Shown one piece after another: positions 44,117 through 53,341 of a DNA stretch of 64,000 nucleotides. Source of the DNA: Oscillospiraceae bacterium (GTDB lineage: Bacteria > Bacillota > Clostridia > Oscillospirales > Oscillospiraceae); NCBI GenBank assembly GCA_018385135.1, contig JAHAWY010000007.1, forward strand, positions 1-64,000, written 5' to 3'. Made by a program: the position numbers and the translations under genes. Every line of letters starts with the position of its first letter. Within the stretch, counting starts at the first letter, position 1. Under the pieces are notes generated by a model that saw only the letters and a program-made list of their open reading frames with translations, was not told the origin of the DNA and ran no database searches.

Positions 44117-45322
44117 ATGTTGATAGTACAAAAATTCGGCGGCAGCTCAGTTGCCGACGCCGAAAAAATCAATCGCGTCGCAGGAATAATAGCGGATACC
44201 TACTGCGACAATAACGATGTGGTCGTCATCCTCTCCGCTCAGGGCGACACGACAGACGATCTGCTTGAAAAGGCAGCGGAAATCAACCCCAACCCCTCCA
44301 AGCGTGAGCTGGATGTTCTTCTCTCCACAGGCGAGCAGATTTCCGTCGCGCTGATGAGTATGGCGCTTGAGCGCATGGGTCTGCCCGTTGTCTCCCTAAC
44401 CGGCTGGCAAATTCAGATGTCCACCAACTTTGAATACGGCAACGCCCGTATCCACAAGGTGTCTACCGAGCGAATACAGCAAGAGCTGGATAAGCGCCGC
44501 ATCGTCATCATCTGCGGCTTTCAGGGCGTAAACGGCATCGGAGACATCACGACCCTCGGTCGCGGCGGCTCGGACACCTCGGCAGTCGCCATTGCCGCCG
44601 CCCTTCATGCCGATAAATGCCAGATATATACCGATGTTGAGGGCGTTTTCACCGCCGACCCGCGCAAGGTCGAGGGTGCGAAAAAGCTTGACGAGATAAC
44701 CTATGACGAGATGATGGAGCTTGCCTCCCTCGGCGCGCAGGTTCTGCATAACCGCTCGGTGGAAATGGCAAAGCGCTACAGCGTGGATCTTGAGGTTCTC
44801 TCAAGCTATGTAAGAAAGCCCGGCACAAAAGTTAAGGAGGTCGTAAAGAACGTGGAACAGATGAAGATAAGCGGCATCGCAAAGGAAACCAATGTTGCCC
44901 GCATCGCCGTATGCGGCGTTAAGGATAAGCCCGGCATAGCCTTTAAGCTCTTTAGAATACTTGCAAAAGCAAAAATCAATGTCGATATCATTCTGCAGTC
45001 CATTGACCGCAACGGTGCCAACGACATAAGCTTCACCGTTGCCGAGAGCGACTTTAAAAAGGCTCTCGAGCTGGTTCGTGAAAACAAGGACGTGATCGGC
45101 TATGACGAGGTAATGGGCGAAACGAATGTTGCAAAGGTCAGTATCGTTGGCGCGGGTATGCTCTCAAGCTCCGGCATCGCCTCCACCATGTTTGAAGCGC
45201 TGAGCGACGCAGGCATCAACATACAGATGATTTCCACCAGTGAAATTAAGGTCTCCGTGCTTATTGACGAATATAACGCCGACCAGGCAGTTCAGGTGAT
45301 CCATAACAAGTTCTTTAACTAA
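44117..45322 (+). CDS. lysC: Aspartate kinase
   Basis: The enzyme has 401 residues and is the first step of the aspartate pathway. IVQKFGGSSVADAEKINRVAGI is the amino-acid kinase signature, FQGVNGIGDITTLGRGGSDTSAVAIAAALHA binds ATP and aspartate, and two ACT domains follow from about 265 for feedback control. I start at 44117 because GGAGG lies 8 bases upstream; an ATG at 44102 overlaps that site. It ends the pheB-hom-lysC operon. Confidence 0.95.
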   Translation: MLIVQKFGGSSVADAEKINRVAGIIADTYCDNNDVVVILSAQGDTTDDLLEKAAEINPNPSKRELDVLLSTGEQISVALMSMALERMGLPVVSLTGWQIQMSTNFEYGNARIHKVSTERIQQELDKRRIVIICGFQGVNGIGDITTLGRGGSDTSAVAIAAALHADKCQIYTDVEGVFTADPRKVEGAKKLDEITYDEMMELASLGAQVLHNRSVEMAKRYSVDLEVLSSYVRKPGTKVKEVVKNVEQMKISGIAKETNVARIAVCGVKDKPGIAFKLFRILAKAKINVDIILQSIDRNGANDISFTVAESDFKKALELVRENKDVIGYDEVMGETNVAKVSIVGAGMLSSSGIASTMFEALSDAGINIQMISTSEIKVSVLIDEYNADQAVQVIHNKFFN

Positions 45323-45339
45323 GCCGCTTCCGGCTTTTT
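45321..45339 (+). terminator. First terminator after lysC
   Basis: AAGCCG-CTTC-CGGCTT followed by TTT starts at the lysC stop codon itself. The stem is short but stable with a tetraloop. Confidence 0.6.
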
Positions 45340-45347
45340 GCCAACGC

Positions 45348-45388
45348 AAAAGGACGTCTCTTTCAAACGGAAGGAGACGTCCTTTTTT
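45348..45388. terminator. Bidirectional terminator between lysC and htrA
   Basis: AAAAGGACGTCTC (45348-45360) pairs with GAGACGTCC (45374-45382) plus T residues, with A and T runs on both sides. It serves lysC on the plus strand and htrA on the minus strand. Confidence 0.9.
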
Positions 45389-45410
45389 ATAGCTGCGCTT
45401 TTTAAAAAGC

Positions 45411-46904
45411 TCAGTTTACTTCCTTTTGCGCCGGCTTGATTGTATTTTCGGCGCCGCCTGCATTCGTTTCGGGCAGATCCTCGTCAAAGGTCAAGCTCAC
45501 GTCGATATATTCACCGTTGCGGTAAACCTTGAGCGTTACCGTATCGCCCGCGTGATAGCTCTTTTTCTGATAGGTCAGCTCGCTGCTGCTCTTAACCTCG
45601 GTTCCGTTGATGGCGGTGATTATATCGCCCACTCTAAGACCGGCCGCCTCGGCGCAGCTACCCTCGTTAACGGAGTAGATATACGCGCCCTCTACCATGT
45701 TGTAATACTGCGCAACGGAGCTGTCCACCGTGGTAACGGTGATGCCGAAGCTTGCCTTTCCGGTAACATAGCCTTTGCTTATCAGGTCATTGATGATACT
45801 TACCGCGTCGTTGATCGGGATGGCAAATCCCAAGCCCTCAACGCCTGTGGAGGAGTATTTAGCAGTAACGATGCCGATGACCTCGCCCTTTTCGTTATAA
45901 ACAGGACCGCCGGAGTTGCCGCTGTTGACCGCCGCGTCTATCTGGAACATATTGTTTGTGACCTTCTGCCCGGTCTGGCTGTTAGCTGTTGTGATGTTGC
46001 GGTCAAGCGCGGAAACCATGCCGCTGGTCATCGTGAAGTTAAGCTCACCGAGCGGATTGCCGATGGCGTAAACCGTTTCGCCCACCTGCATTTCATCACT
46101 GTTGCCGAGCGTCGCGGGAGAAAGACCTTCAGCGTCTATCTTCAGCACCGCAACATCGTTTTGCTCCTCAACGCCCACGATTTCGGCGGGATAGCTCGTG
46201 CCGTCGTACATCAGCACCGTAACGTCATAGCCGCCCTTGTAGGCATCCTCAATTACATGGTAGTTTGTGACGATATAGCCGTCGGAGGTAACAATAAAGC
46301 CGCTGCCGGACACAGGCGTTGTCGTCTGCATTCCGAAAAAGTTCGTAACCGTAATCTCCGTGGTTACGGCAACGGTCTGCTCACAGCCGAGAGTGTAAAT
46401 GGCAGAGCCGGAAAGCGTTTCTCCGCTGATAACGTGCGTTGCGTCCTGTGACGTACCGGAGCCGCCGTTAGGCACGGTTACCACGATCCCGCTTGAAGGC
46501 TGCGGGGTCTGCGTCTGCGCTTCGGTGCTGTCCGGCAAGCGGCTTGCAACTATTGCGCCGCCGCCCAGTCCGCCAAGCAGAGCGCAGACAAGGCAGGCAC
46601 AGACAAGCGTTGCAAATCTGCCGCCCTTGCCGCCTGTGGAAGCGCCCGAGCCGTTTTTCCTTGCTTCCAGTCTTGCCGCTTTCTTTTCGGCTCTCTGTCG
46701 TTTTTTGTTAAGGGGTTTGTTAAGCTTCTCCGGCGGTGTATAATATGAACGCGGGGTCGTGTAGCCCTCGCCGCTTGCAGCGTAGCTCGCGTCCATGTAT
46801 GAGCGGTGGGGAATCTCTTCTCTGACGTAGCGGTACTCCGTTGTGTCCGCTTTCTCATTACCGTTATTATCCTGTCCGCCCGTGAAATTATTCTGTTCGT
46901 ACAT
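45411..46904 (-). CDS. htrA: HtrA/DegP-type membrane-anchored serine protease
   Basis: The protein has 497 residues. A cytoplasmic N terminus with a basic stretch (60-95) leads to one membrane helix at about 98-120. The trypsin-like domain has His216 (VTNYHVIED), Asp250 (NDVAVLKID) and Ser331 (AAVNSGNSGGPVYNEKG). A PDZ domain follows from about 385 (GAYIYSVNEGSCAEAAGLRVGDIITAINGTEV). It degrades misfolded surface proteins. The short tail ends ENTIKPAQKEVN. Confidence 0.95.
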   Translation of the reverse strand: MYEQNNFTGGQDNNGNEKADTTEYRYVREEIPHRSYMDASYAASGEGYTTPRSYYTPPEKLNKPLNKKRQRAEKKAARLEARKNGSGASTGGKGGRFATLVCACLVCALLGGLGGGAIVASRLPDSTEAQTQTPQPSSGIVVTVPNGGSGTSQDATHVISGETLSGSAIYTLGCEQTVAVTTEITVTNFFGMQTTTPVSGSGFIVTSDGYIVTNYHVIEDAYKGGYDVTVLMYDGTSYPAEIVGVEEQNDVAVLKIDAEGLSPATLGNSDEMQVGETVYAIGNPLGELNFTMTSGMVSALDRNITTANSQTGQKVTNNMFQIDAAVNSGNSGGPVYNEKGEVIGIVTAKYSSTGVEGLGFAIPINDAVSIINDLISKGYVTGKASFGITVTTVDSSVAQYYNMVEGAYIYSVNEGSCAEAAGLRVGDIITAINGTEVKSSSELTYQKKSYHAGDTVTLKVYRNGEYIDVSLTFDEDLPETNAGGAENTIKPAQKEVN

Positions 46905-47060
46905 ATGACTTACCTCCCGTATATGAATACTGTCTTTGCAGCAAGCCCTTTGGATTTATTCTTTACGCTGACCATAATAGTATTCATTTGTTAATTATGC
47001 GTGAACAAACACGGAAAAATTTTTTAATAATATGTATTTAAATTATGACCCTACTTGCGG

Positions 47061-47089
47061 TTTACAAAACGGCGTTTCACCTATATAAT
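47061..47089 (+). promoter_or_regulatory. Promoter of the XRE-lepA-tadA unit
   Basis: TTTACA (47061-47066), 17 bases and TATAAT (47084-47089) lie 33 bases upstream of the ATG at 47122. Confidence 0.75.
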
Positions 47090-47121
47090 ACCAATGTTAA
47101 AAGCGCGGGGAGGTGGCTAAA

Positions 47122-47562
47122 ATGGAGCGCGGCTTCGGAACGATACTATCCGCACTGCGCCGCGAGCACGGCATCAGTCAGCGAGCGCTTGCCGCCGACC
47201 TTCATGTCAGTCAGGCGCTGCTGAGCCACTATGAAAACGGCGCCCGTGAGCCGGGTCTGCCGCTGGTTTGCCGCATATGCGACTATTTCGGAGTCTCGGC
47301 GGACTATCTTCTCGGACGTATCGACCTTTCGCCGGAAGCGCCGCTGCCCTCTCTTGAGCGCCTTCAGGCGGCGATGGCAGCCGAGGACGACCCCGACATT
47401 AAGCAGGCAGCGCAAGCGTGCATCTCCTCCGCCGCCGAGCGGCTTCGCCTTCGCATGAGCGGCGAGGGCGGCGAGATAGCGGCGGCAGAGCACGCCTCCG
47501 ACATGGCGGCGGCAGAGCTGGAGCTTATGCGCGCTGTTAGCCGGCGCGGTAAAAAGGAATAA
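47122..47562 (+). CDS. XRE-family helix-turn-helix regulator
   Basis: The protein has 146 residues. The HTH_3 domain spans about 4-62 ([59 protein letters not shown]). The C-terminal half is Ala/Glu-rich and predicted helical, probably for dimerisation. GGGGAGG before the ATG sets this start; a GTG three codons upstream is less likely. It lies 26 bases before lepA and shares its promoter, which is an unusual pairing. Targets are unknown. Confidence 0.88.
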   Translation: MERGFGTILSALRREHGISQRALAADLHVSQALLSHYENGAREPGLPLVCRICDYFGVSADYLLGRIDLSPEAPLPSLERLQAAMAAEDDPDIKQAAQACISSAAERLRLRMSGEGGEIAAAEHASDMAAAELELMRAVSRRGKKE

Positions 47563-47588
47563 AAAATCTCTACACACGGAGAAAGAAA

Positions 47589-49394
47589 ATGATAAAACAA
47601 GACCACATCCGCAATTTTTCAATCATCGCCCATATCGACCACGGCAAATCGACTCTGGCAGACCGTCTGCTGGAGCTGTGCAATGCGGTTAACAGCCGCG
47701 AGATGGAGTCACAATTGCTCGACAATATGGACTTGGAGCGTGAGCGCGGCATTACAATAAAGGCGCGCGCCGTCGGTCTTTCCTACAAGGCGAAGGACGG
47801 CGAGACCTACACGCTCAACCTTATCGACACTCCCGGACACGTTGACTTCAACTACGAGGTCAGCCGCTCGCTCGCTGCCTGCGAGGGCGCGCTGCTGGTC
47901 GTTGACGCATCTCAAGGTGTTGAGGCGCAGACCCTCGCAAACACCTATCTTGCAATGGGACACGACCTTGAAATCCTGCCCGTGATAAACAAAATTGACC
48001 TGCCCGCCGCCGACCCGGAGCGCACAAAGACCGAGATTGAGGACATCATCGGCATACCGGCCGAGGACGCGCCGGAGATTTCCGCAAAAATGGGAACCAA
48101 CATCGAAGCCGTGCTTGAGGACATAGTTCACGGCGTTCCCGCGCCCAAGGGCGACGCTGCCGCCCCGCTGAAGGCACTCATTTTTGACAGCCAATATGAC
48201 GCTTTCCGCGGCGTAATAGTAATGATGCGCGTTGTTGACGGCGTGATTAAAAAGGATATGGACATCAAGCTCATGGCATCCGGCGCAAGCTATAAGGTCG
48301 TTGAGGTCGGGCATCTGCGCCCCTTGGGTCTTGAGCCGTGCGCGGAGCTTTCCGCGGGAGATGTCGGATACTTCACCGCCAGCATCAAAAATGTCGCCGA
48401 TACCCGCGTTGGCGACACCGTAACGGGTGTGGAGCGCCCCGCCGATGAGCCGCTGCCCGGCTATTCACCCGCGAGACCTATGGTATACTGCGGCGTTTAC
48501 ACGGAGGACGGCTCAAAGTATCCCGACCTGCGCGACGCGCTCGACAAGCTCAAGCTAAACGACGCTTCGCTTTCCTATGAGCCTGAAAGCTCCGTTGCTC
48601 TGGGCTTCGGTTTTCGCTGCGGCTTTTTGGGGATGCTGCATCTTGAGGTTATTCAAGAGCGCTTAGAGCGCGAATTTGACCTTGACCTGGTAACAACGCT
48701 GCCCTCGGTCATCTATAACGTCACCAAAACGGACGGCACGCTTGTTCGCGTGGATAACCCCCACAACTACCCCGACCCCGCCTCCATAGCCGAGGCGGCA
48801 GAACCTTATGTTAAGGTAACTATCATAACCCCGAATGAGTTTGTCGGCAATATTATGCCACTTTGCCAGGACAGGCGCGGCGAATATAAAGATATGCAAT
48901 ATCTCGACACCCGCCTCGTCGAGCTGCATTATGAGATGCCGCTCAACGAAATAATCTACGACTTTTTTGACACTCTAAAGGCGCGCACAAAGGGCTACGC
49001 TTCGCTGGATTATGAGTTTTCGCAGTATAAGCCCTCGGAACTTGTCAAGGTCGATCTGCTTTTAAACGGCGAGCAGGTGGACGCGCTTTCCTTCATTGCC
49101 CACAAGGACAAGGCATATCCGCGCGCGCGAAAGCTCTGCGAAAAGCTGAAGGACAATATCCCCCGCCAGCTTTTCGAGGTTCCCATTCAAGCGGCTATCG
49201 GCGGGCGCATAATTGCCCGCGAAACGGTAAAGGCGATGCGCAAGGACGTTCTTGCCAAGTGCTATGGCGGCGATATCACGCGCAAAAAGAAGCTGCTTGA
49301 AAAGCAAAAGGAGGGCAAGAAGAAAATGCGTCAGCTCGGAACGGTCTCCATCCCCACGGAGGCGTTTTTGGCAGTTCTCAAGCTGGACGAATAG
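47589..49394 (+). CDS. lepA: Elongation factor 4 (LepA)
   Basis: This 601-residue ribosomal GTPase rescues or biases translating ribosomes under stress and aids initiation. The G1 motif is [15 protein letters not shown]2/G3 are [12 protein letters not shown] and DTPGHVDF, and NKIDLP is G4. The C-terminal domain, unique to LepA, contains [32 protein letters not shown]. Family length is normal. tadA follows by 15 bases. Confidence 0.97.
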   Translation: MIKQDHIRNFSIIAHIDHGKSTLADRLLELCNAVNSREMESQLLDNMDLERERGITIKARAVGLSYKAKDGETYTLNLIDTPGHVDFNYEVSRSLAACEGALLVVDASQGVEAQTLANTYLAMGHDLEILPVINKIDLPAADPERTKTEIEDIIGIPAEDAPEISAKMGTNIEAVLEDIVHGVPAPKGDAAAPLKALIFDSQYDAFRGVIVMMRVVDGVIKKDMDIKLMASGASYKVVEVGHLRPLGLEPCAELSAGDVGYFTASIKNVADTRVGDTVTGVERPADEPLPGYSPARPMVYCGVYTEDGSKYPDLRDALDKLKLNDASLSYEPESSVALGFGFRCGFLGMLHLEVIQERLEREFDLDLVTTLPSVIYNVTKTDGTLVRVDNPHNYPDPASIAEAAEPYVKVTIITPNEFVGNIMPLCQDRRGEYKDMQYLDTRLVELHYEMPLNEIIYDFFDTLKARTKGYASLDYEFSQYKPSELVKVDLLLNGEQVDALSFIAHKDKAYPRARKLCEKLKDNIPRQLFEVPIQAAIGGRIIARETVKAMRKDVLAKCYGGDITRKKKLLEKQKEGKKKMRQLGTVSIPTEAFLAVLKLDE

Positions 49395-49409
49395 CGCGGA
49401 GGTCTGCTC

Positions 49410-49859
49410 ATGACGCACGAGGACTATATGCGCGAGGCTCTGTTTCTCGCAAGGGAGGCTGCCGCGCAGGGCGAAATACCCGTTGGCTGTGTCATTGCCG
49501 ACGCCGAAGGGCGCATCATCGCCCGCGGCGCGAACACGCGAGAGCGTGAGCGCAGCGCTCTGGGTCATGCGGAGCTTGCCGCCATTGATGAAGCTTGCCG
49601 CTCACTTTCCGACTGGCGGCTTTCCGGCTGCACGCTTTATGTGACGCTTGAGCCATGCCCCATGTGTACCGGCGCAATAATCAACGCGCGTATACCCACC
49701 GTGGTTTTCGGCGCAAGGGAGGAAAACTTCGGCTCTTGCGGAAGCGTTATCGACCTATTCTCCGAGCGCTACGGGCATAAGCCCGCAGTTTACGGCGGAG
49801 TGCTGGGCGATGAGTGTGCCGCGCTTATGAAGGAGTTTTTTGAAAGGCTCAGAAAATAA
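49410..49859 (+). CDS. tadA: tRNA-specific adenosine deaminase
   Basis: This 149-residue zinc deaminase makes inosine at position 34 of tRNA-Arg(ACG). The zinc and catalytic site is HAELAAIDEA with PCPMCTGAI, and DYMREALFLAREAAAQGEIPVGCVI is the conserved start. The family also includes guanine deaminases, but the C-terminal RK-rich end and context in Firmicutes favour TadA. GGAGG sits before the ATG. Confidence 0.93.
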   Translation: MTHEDYMREALFLAREAAAQGEIPVGCVIADAEGRIIARGANTRERERSALGHAELAAIDEACRSLSDWRLSGCTLYVTLEPCPMCTGAIINARIPTVVFGAREENFGSCGSVIDLFSERYGHKPAVYGGVLGDECAALMKEFFERLRK

Positions 49860-49880
49860 CAGAGCGTCTTTTATATTTCT

Positions 49881-49925
49881 AAAGGGGACTTTTCTTTCCT
49901 AAGGTAAAGAAAAGTCCCCTTTTAG
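49881..49925. terminator. Bidirectional terminator between tadA and the PRTase gene
   Basis: A perfect 17-base stem (49881-49897 with 49906-49922) with loop CCTAAGGT ends in A3/T4 runs and lies between convergent genes. Confidence 0.9.
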
Positions 49926-49969
49926 CGGCAGAAATGCTCTTTCCCACATTCAGTTTTCCGAAGCGAATG

Positions 49970-50527
49970 TTATTCCTTGGGAGTGCCGTCAGCATTAAAC
50001 AGAGGCAGCGGCGCAAGATAGATAACGTCGTCGCGCTTTGCCGCGTCGCCCTCGGCAAGAACAAACATCCTGCCGGCGATAGTGCCGCCCGCCCTATTGA
50101 CAAGCTCCTCCACCGCGCGAAGCGACTCGCCGGTGGAAATAACGTCGTCAATAATAAGAATACGCTTACCGCGCATAAGCTCGGCGTCCGCCTTGTCCAA
50201 AACGAGCTTCTGCACCTTTTCGGTGGTGATGGACTTCACCTCGACCTCGAACGCCTCTTTCATATAGAGCTTGACACCCTTGCGGGCGAGAATATATTTA
50301 TTCTCACCGCTCTGACGCGCCATCTCATAGAGAAGCGGGATGCTTTTTGCCTCGGGTGCAAGGATGTAGTCATATTCGGGCGCTCTCTTAAGCAGCTCCG
50401 CGGCGCAATGGACGGTAAGCTCCACATCGCCGAAAATGACAAACGCGCCGATGTAAACATCGTCGGAAACGCGGCAGAGAGGAAGCTCGCGTTTTAAGCC
50501 GGCTATGTCCATCTCGTAGGTAAGCAT
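49970..50527 (-). CDS. Purine-type phosphoribosyltransferase (Apt-like)
   Basis: The protein has 185 residues. The PRPP-binding motif is RGKRILIIDDVISTGESLRAV near residue 125. The segment YDYILAPEAKSIPLLYEMARQSGENKYILARKGVKLYM resembles adenine/xanthine phosphoribosyltransferases and related regulators. The exact base (adenine, xanthine or other) cannot be decided by eye. AGGAGG lies 7 bases before the ATG at 50527. It has its own promoter. Confidence 0.85.
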   Translation of the reverse strand: MLTYEMDIAGLKRELPLCRVSDDVYIGAFVIFGDVELTVHCAAELLKRAPEYDYILAPEAKSIPLLYEMARQSGENKYILARKGVKLYMKEAFEVEVKSITTEKVQKLVLDKADAELMRGKRILIIDDVISTGESLRAVEELVNRAGGTIAGRMFVLAEGDAAKRDDVIYLAPLPLFNADGTPKE

Positions 50528-50662
50528 TGTATGTATCCTCCTAAAAAACAATAAAAATTTATTAGCCGACGGGAGCTTTCCCCCCCGCCCGCGCAGTGCA
50601 ATGCCGAATGATACTTCTCCGCCGGAGCGTTTTGCCCGCGGCAGACCTGAACAACGCTCTCA

Positions 50663-50690
50663 ATTATACAGTTTATTGCGGAAAAATCAA
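50663..50690 (-). promoter_or_regulatory. Promoter of the PRTase gene
   Basis: On the minus strand TTGATT (50685-50690), 16 bases and TATAAT (50663-50668). Confidence 0.7.
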
Positions 50691-50731
50691 TAGTATATCG
50701 GGGAGTTTTGTCATATTGCGGCAGAATAGCT

Positions 50732-52009
50732 TCACTTTTTAAAGTAATCAACGATAACCGGCAGCCCGTCAAGACAGCGGCGTGCCATATCAAGCGCGCA
50801 GTTTGCAGCGAACATACGGACTCTTGAGCGTCCAATTCCGCCGCTTATGTGGGTAACATAGGTTTCATTCTCGGTTGCGAGCGCCACAAAAACCGTTCCC
50901 AGCGGATGGACGCCGTCGCCGTCGGGACCGGCAAGCCCGGTTGTTGCAAGGGCAATATCCGCGCCGAAAATTTCGCGCGCGTTTTCCGCCATCTCCATTG
51001 CCACCTCGGGACTTACAACCGTGTTTGCCTCGATGGTAGCCGGGTCAACTCCCAAAACGCGCACCTTGCTGTCCTCGGTATAGGTAACAGCACCGCCCTT
51101 GAAAACCTCGGACGAGCCTTTAAGGTCGGTCAGGCGCTTGGAGATAAGACCGCCCGTGCAGCTCTCCGCTGTGCATATGGTCAGCTTCTTCTCGCGCAGC
51201 TTTTCAAAAACCACCTGCTCAAGGCTGTTGACGTCCATGCCGTATATAACATCGCCCAGCTCCGCCTTTAAGCGCTCGATAACGGGAAGCGTAAGCGCCT
51301 CCGCCTCTTTTTCCGTCGCCGCCTTTGCGGTCACGCGAAGCATGACCTCGCCCTCCTTGGCGTAGGGCGCGAGGGTGGGATTTGTAAGCTCGTTCATCAT
51401 ATCACGAAGCTGTGCTTCAACGCTGCTCTCCCCCCTGCCTACTATATGCAGGCTGTGGGAGAAAATAACCTCGTCGGACAAGGCGCGAAGATAGGGCATG
51501 GCGCAGCTTTTGAACATGGCGTTGCACTCCCTCGGAGGACCGGGCAGCATGATAACGCGCACCCCCTCCGCCTCAAAGGCGCAGCCGGGCGCAGTTCCCC
51601 ACTCATTGTGGAAAACGGTGCAGCCCTCAGGCAGGTACGCCTGCTGAAGGTTATTATCCGTCATAGAGTCAACGCCGAGAACCTCTTTAAAATAGCGCTT
51701 CATCTCCTCGGCAAGCTCCTCGTGAAACTCCATCTTCAGCCCAAAGGCGGAGGCAAGCACCTGCTTTGTAAGGTCGTCGCAGGTCGGTCCGAGTCCTCCG
51801 GTGGTTATGATGATGTCCGCACGGGTCTTTGCGATATTGACCGCCTTTGTCAGCCGTTCGGGGTTGTCGCCAACGACGGTATGGTAAAACACATTTATTC
51901 CCAGCTCCGAGAGATATACGGAAATATCTCTGGCATCGGTGTTCGCGGTGTTTCCGAGCAGCAGCTCCGTGCCAACGGAAAGGATCTCCGCGCTAAGCGT
52001 TTTTTTCAT
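50732..52009 (-). CDS. cinA: CinA-like competence/damage-inducible protein
   Basis: The protein has 425 residues. The N-terminal molybdopterin-binding-like domain holds AEILSVGTELLLGNTANTDARDIS, TTGGLGPTCDDLTKQ and MLPGPPRECNAMF. The C-terminal nicotinamide-nucleotide amidase domain (about 255-425) holds CTAESCTGGLISKRLTDLKGSSEVFKGGAVTY. It recycles NMN and clears ADP-ribose; in some bacteria it is induced with competence. It follows thiI by 46 bases. Confidence 0.95.
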   Translation of the reverse strand: MKKTLSAEILSVGTELLLGNTANTDARDISVYLSELGINVFYHTVVGDNPERLTKAVNIAKTRADIIITTGGLGPTCDDLTKQVLASAFGLKMEFHEELAEEMKRYFKEVLGVDSMTDNNLQQAYLPEGCTVFHNEWGTAPGCAFEAEGVRVIMLPGPPRECNAMFKSCAMPYLRALSDEVIFSHSLHIVGRGESSVEAQLRDMMNELTNPTLAPYAKEGEVMLRVTAKAATEKEAEALTLPVIERLKAELGDVIYGMDVNSLEQVVFEKLREKKLTICTAESCTGGLISKRLTDLKGSSEVFKGGAVTYTEDSKVRVLGVDPATIEANTVVSPEVAMEMAENAREIFGADIALATTGLAGPDGDGVHPLGTVFVALATENETYVTHISGGIGRSRVRMFAANCALDMARRCLDGLPVIVDYFKK

Positions 52010-52055
52010 GGTATTGCTCCCTTCAAATAATTAGCGGAGCGTCTGAAAGCAGGCG

Positions 52056-53228
52056 CTATATTTCAAAGCAAACTCGCTCAATGCCGTCCATCGCTTCCTT
52101 GATAAGCGCCTCAACGTCGAGAGCGGATTCCACCTCCAGCACCTCCTCAAGCTTTGGCTTGGTGCGCGGATGGCGGGGCGTGAACACGGTGCAGCAGTCC
52201 TCATAGGGCAGTATCGAGGTTTCAAAGGTTCCGATTTTTTCGGCAATGGCGATTATGTCCCTTTTATCCATGCCGATGAGAGGACGCAAAACGGGCAGAG
52301 ACAGCGGCTGCTCAGTAACGCGCAGCGCCTCCATCGTCTGGCTTGCGACCTGACCGAGATTTTCACCGGTAACAAGTGCCTTGCAGCCGTTCATGTCGGC
52401 AATGCGCTCGGAAATGCGCATCATAAAGCGGCGCATAATAAGCGTGAAATACTCCTCGGGGCATTTGTCGCGTATTTCCTCCTGAATGTGCGTGAAAGGC
52501 ACGATCTCAACAGTAAGCCTGCCGCAGGAAGCGGTAAGGATGCGAGCAAGCTCCAGCACCTTTTCCTTTGCCTGCTCGGAGGTATAAGGAAAGGAGAAAA
52601 AATGCACGGGGATAAGGTGAATGCCGCGACGCGCTATCATATAGCTGGAAACGGGGCTGTCAATTCCGCCGGAGAGCAGCGTTACCGCGCGTCCGTTAGA
52701 GCCGACGGGCATACCGCCCGCACCCGGCAAAGGCTTGCCGTGAACATAAGCCGCGCTCTCTCGCACCTCTACATGGACAGTAAGCTCAGGGTCGTGAACA
52801 TCGACCTCCACCTCAGGAAATTCCTCGCTGAGCAGCCCGCCAACGTATTGGGAAAGCTCAATGCTGGTCATGGGAAACGCCTTGTCAGAGCGCTTAGTCT
52901 CCACCTTGAAGCTTTTTGCCTCGTCAAACGCCTCCGCAAGATAGGTTTTTGCGGTTTCAAAGATGGCATCCTTATCCTTATCGCAAGCCATCGCCCGCGT
53001 AACGCTGACCACGCCGAAAAGCTTGGTCATCGCGTCAAGCGCGCCGTCCATGTCGCAGTCGTCGCTCTGCGGCTCAACATAAACCGTTGACTGAGTGGCA
53101 TAAACATGGAAGCTGCCGAATTTTTTCAGTCTGCGCTTGGCATTTGCAATAAGCTTTGCCTCAAAAAAGCGCTTGTTTTGACCCTTGAGGACTATCTCGC
53201 CCTGCTTGAGAAGAATGATGTCGTTCAT
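52056..53228 (-). CDS. thiI: tRNA 4-thiouridine synthase ThiI (short form)
   Basis: The protein has 390 residues. A ferredoxin-like domain and a THUMP domain (about 60-165) bind tRNA, and the PP-loop SGGIDS is at 186-191. There is no C-terminal rhodanese domain, as in Bacillus and Clostridia, so sulfur is handed over by a separate cysteine desulfurase. It inserts sulfur at U8 of tRNA and may serve thiamine synthesis. Its promoter lies inside the metQ terminator palindrome. Confidence 0.95.
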   Translation of the reverse strand: MNDIILLKQGEIVLKGQNKRFFEAKLIANAKRRLKKFGSFHVYATQSTVYVEPQSDDCDMDGALDAMTKLFGVVSVTRAMACDKDKDAIFETAKTYLAEAFDEAKSFKVETKRSDKAFPMTSIELSQYVGGLLSEEFPEVEVDVHDPELTVHVEVRESAAYVHGKPLPGAGGMPVGSNGRAVTLLSGGIDSPVSSYMIARRGIHLIPVHFFSFPYTSEQAKEKVLELARILTASCGRLTVEIVPFTHIQEEIRDKCPEEYFTLIMRRFMMRISERIADMNGCKALVTGENLGQVASQTMEALRVTEQPLSLPVLRPLIGMDKRDIIAIAEKIGTFETSILPYEDCCTVFTPRHPRTKPKLEEVLEVESALDVEALIKEAMDGIERVCFEI

Positions 53229-53278
53229 TTAGTTTATCCTTTTCCAAACTCTAATGCGCCGCAAAAGCCGCAAAACGC

Positions 53279-53332
53279 AAATAAGGTATAATATCCTAAT
53301 GGATATTATACCTTATTTTCACTAAAATTCAA
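53279..53332 (-). promoter_or_regulatory. Palindrome acting as metQ terminator and thiI promoter
   Basis: A perfect 18-base inverted repeat (53279-53296 with 53301-53318) with a four-base loop ends in a TTATTT run, as for an intrinsic terminator of metNIQ. On the same strand TTGAAT (53327-53332) and TATAAT (53305-53310) with a 16-base gap form a promoter whose -10 is in the palindrome. Both TATAAT copies are symmetric, so the plus strand has one too. Confidence 0.65.
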
Positions 53333-53341
53333 TACAAGTAA

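Noticed and set aside
45426..46451. 341-residue plus-strand frame
   Set aside because: It is the complement of htrA with intact catalytic triad; no translation signals.
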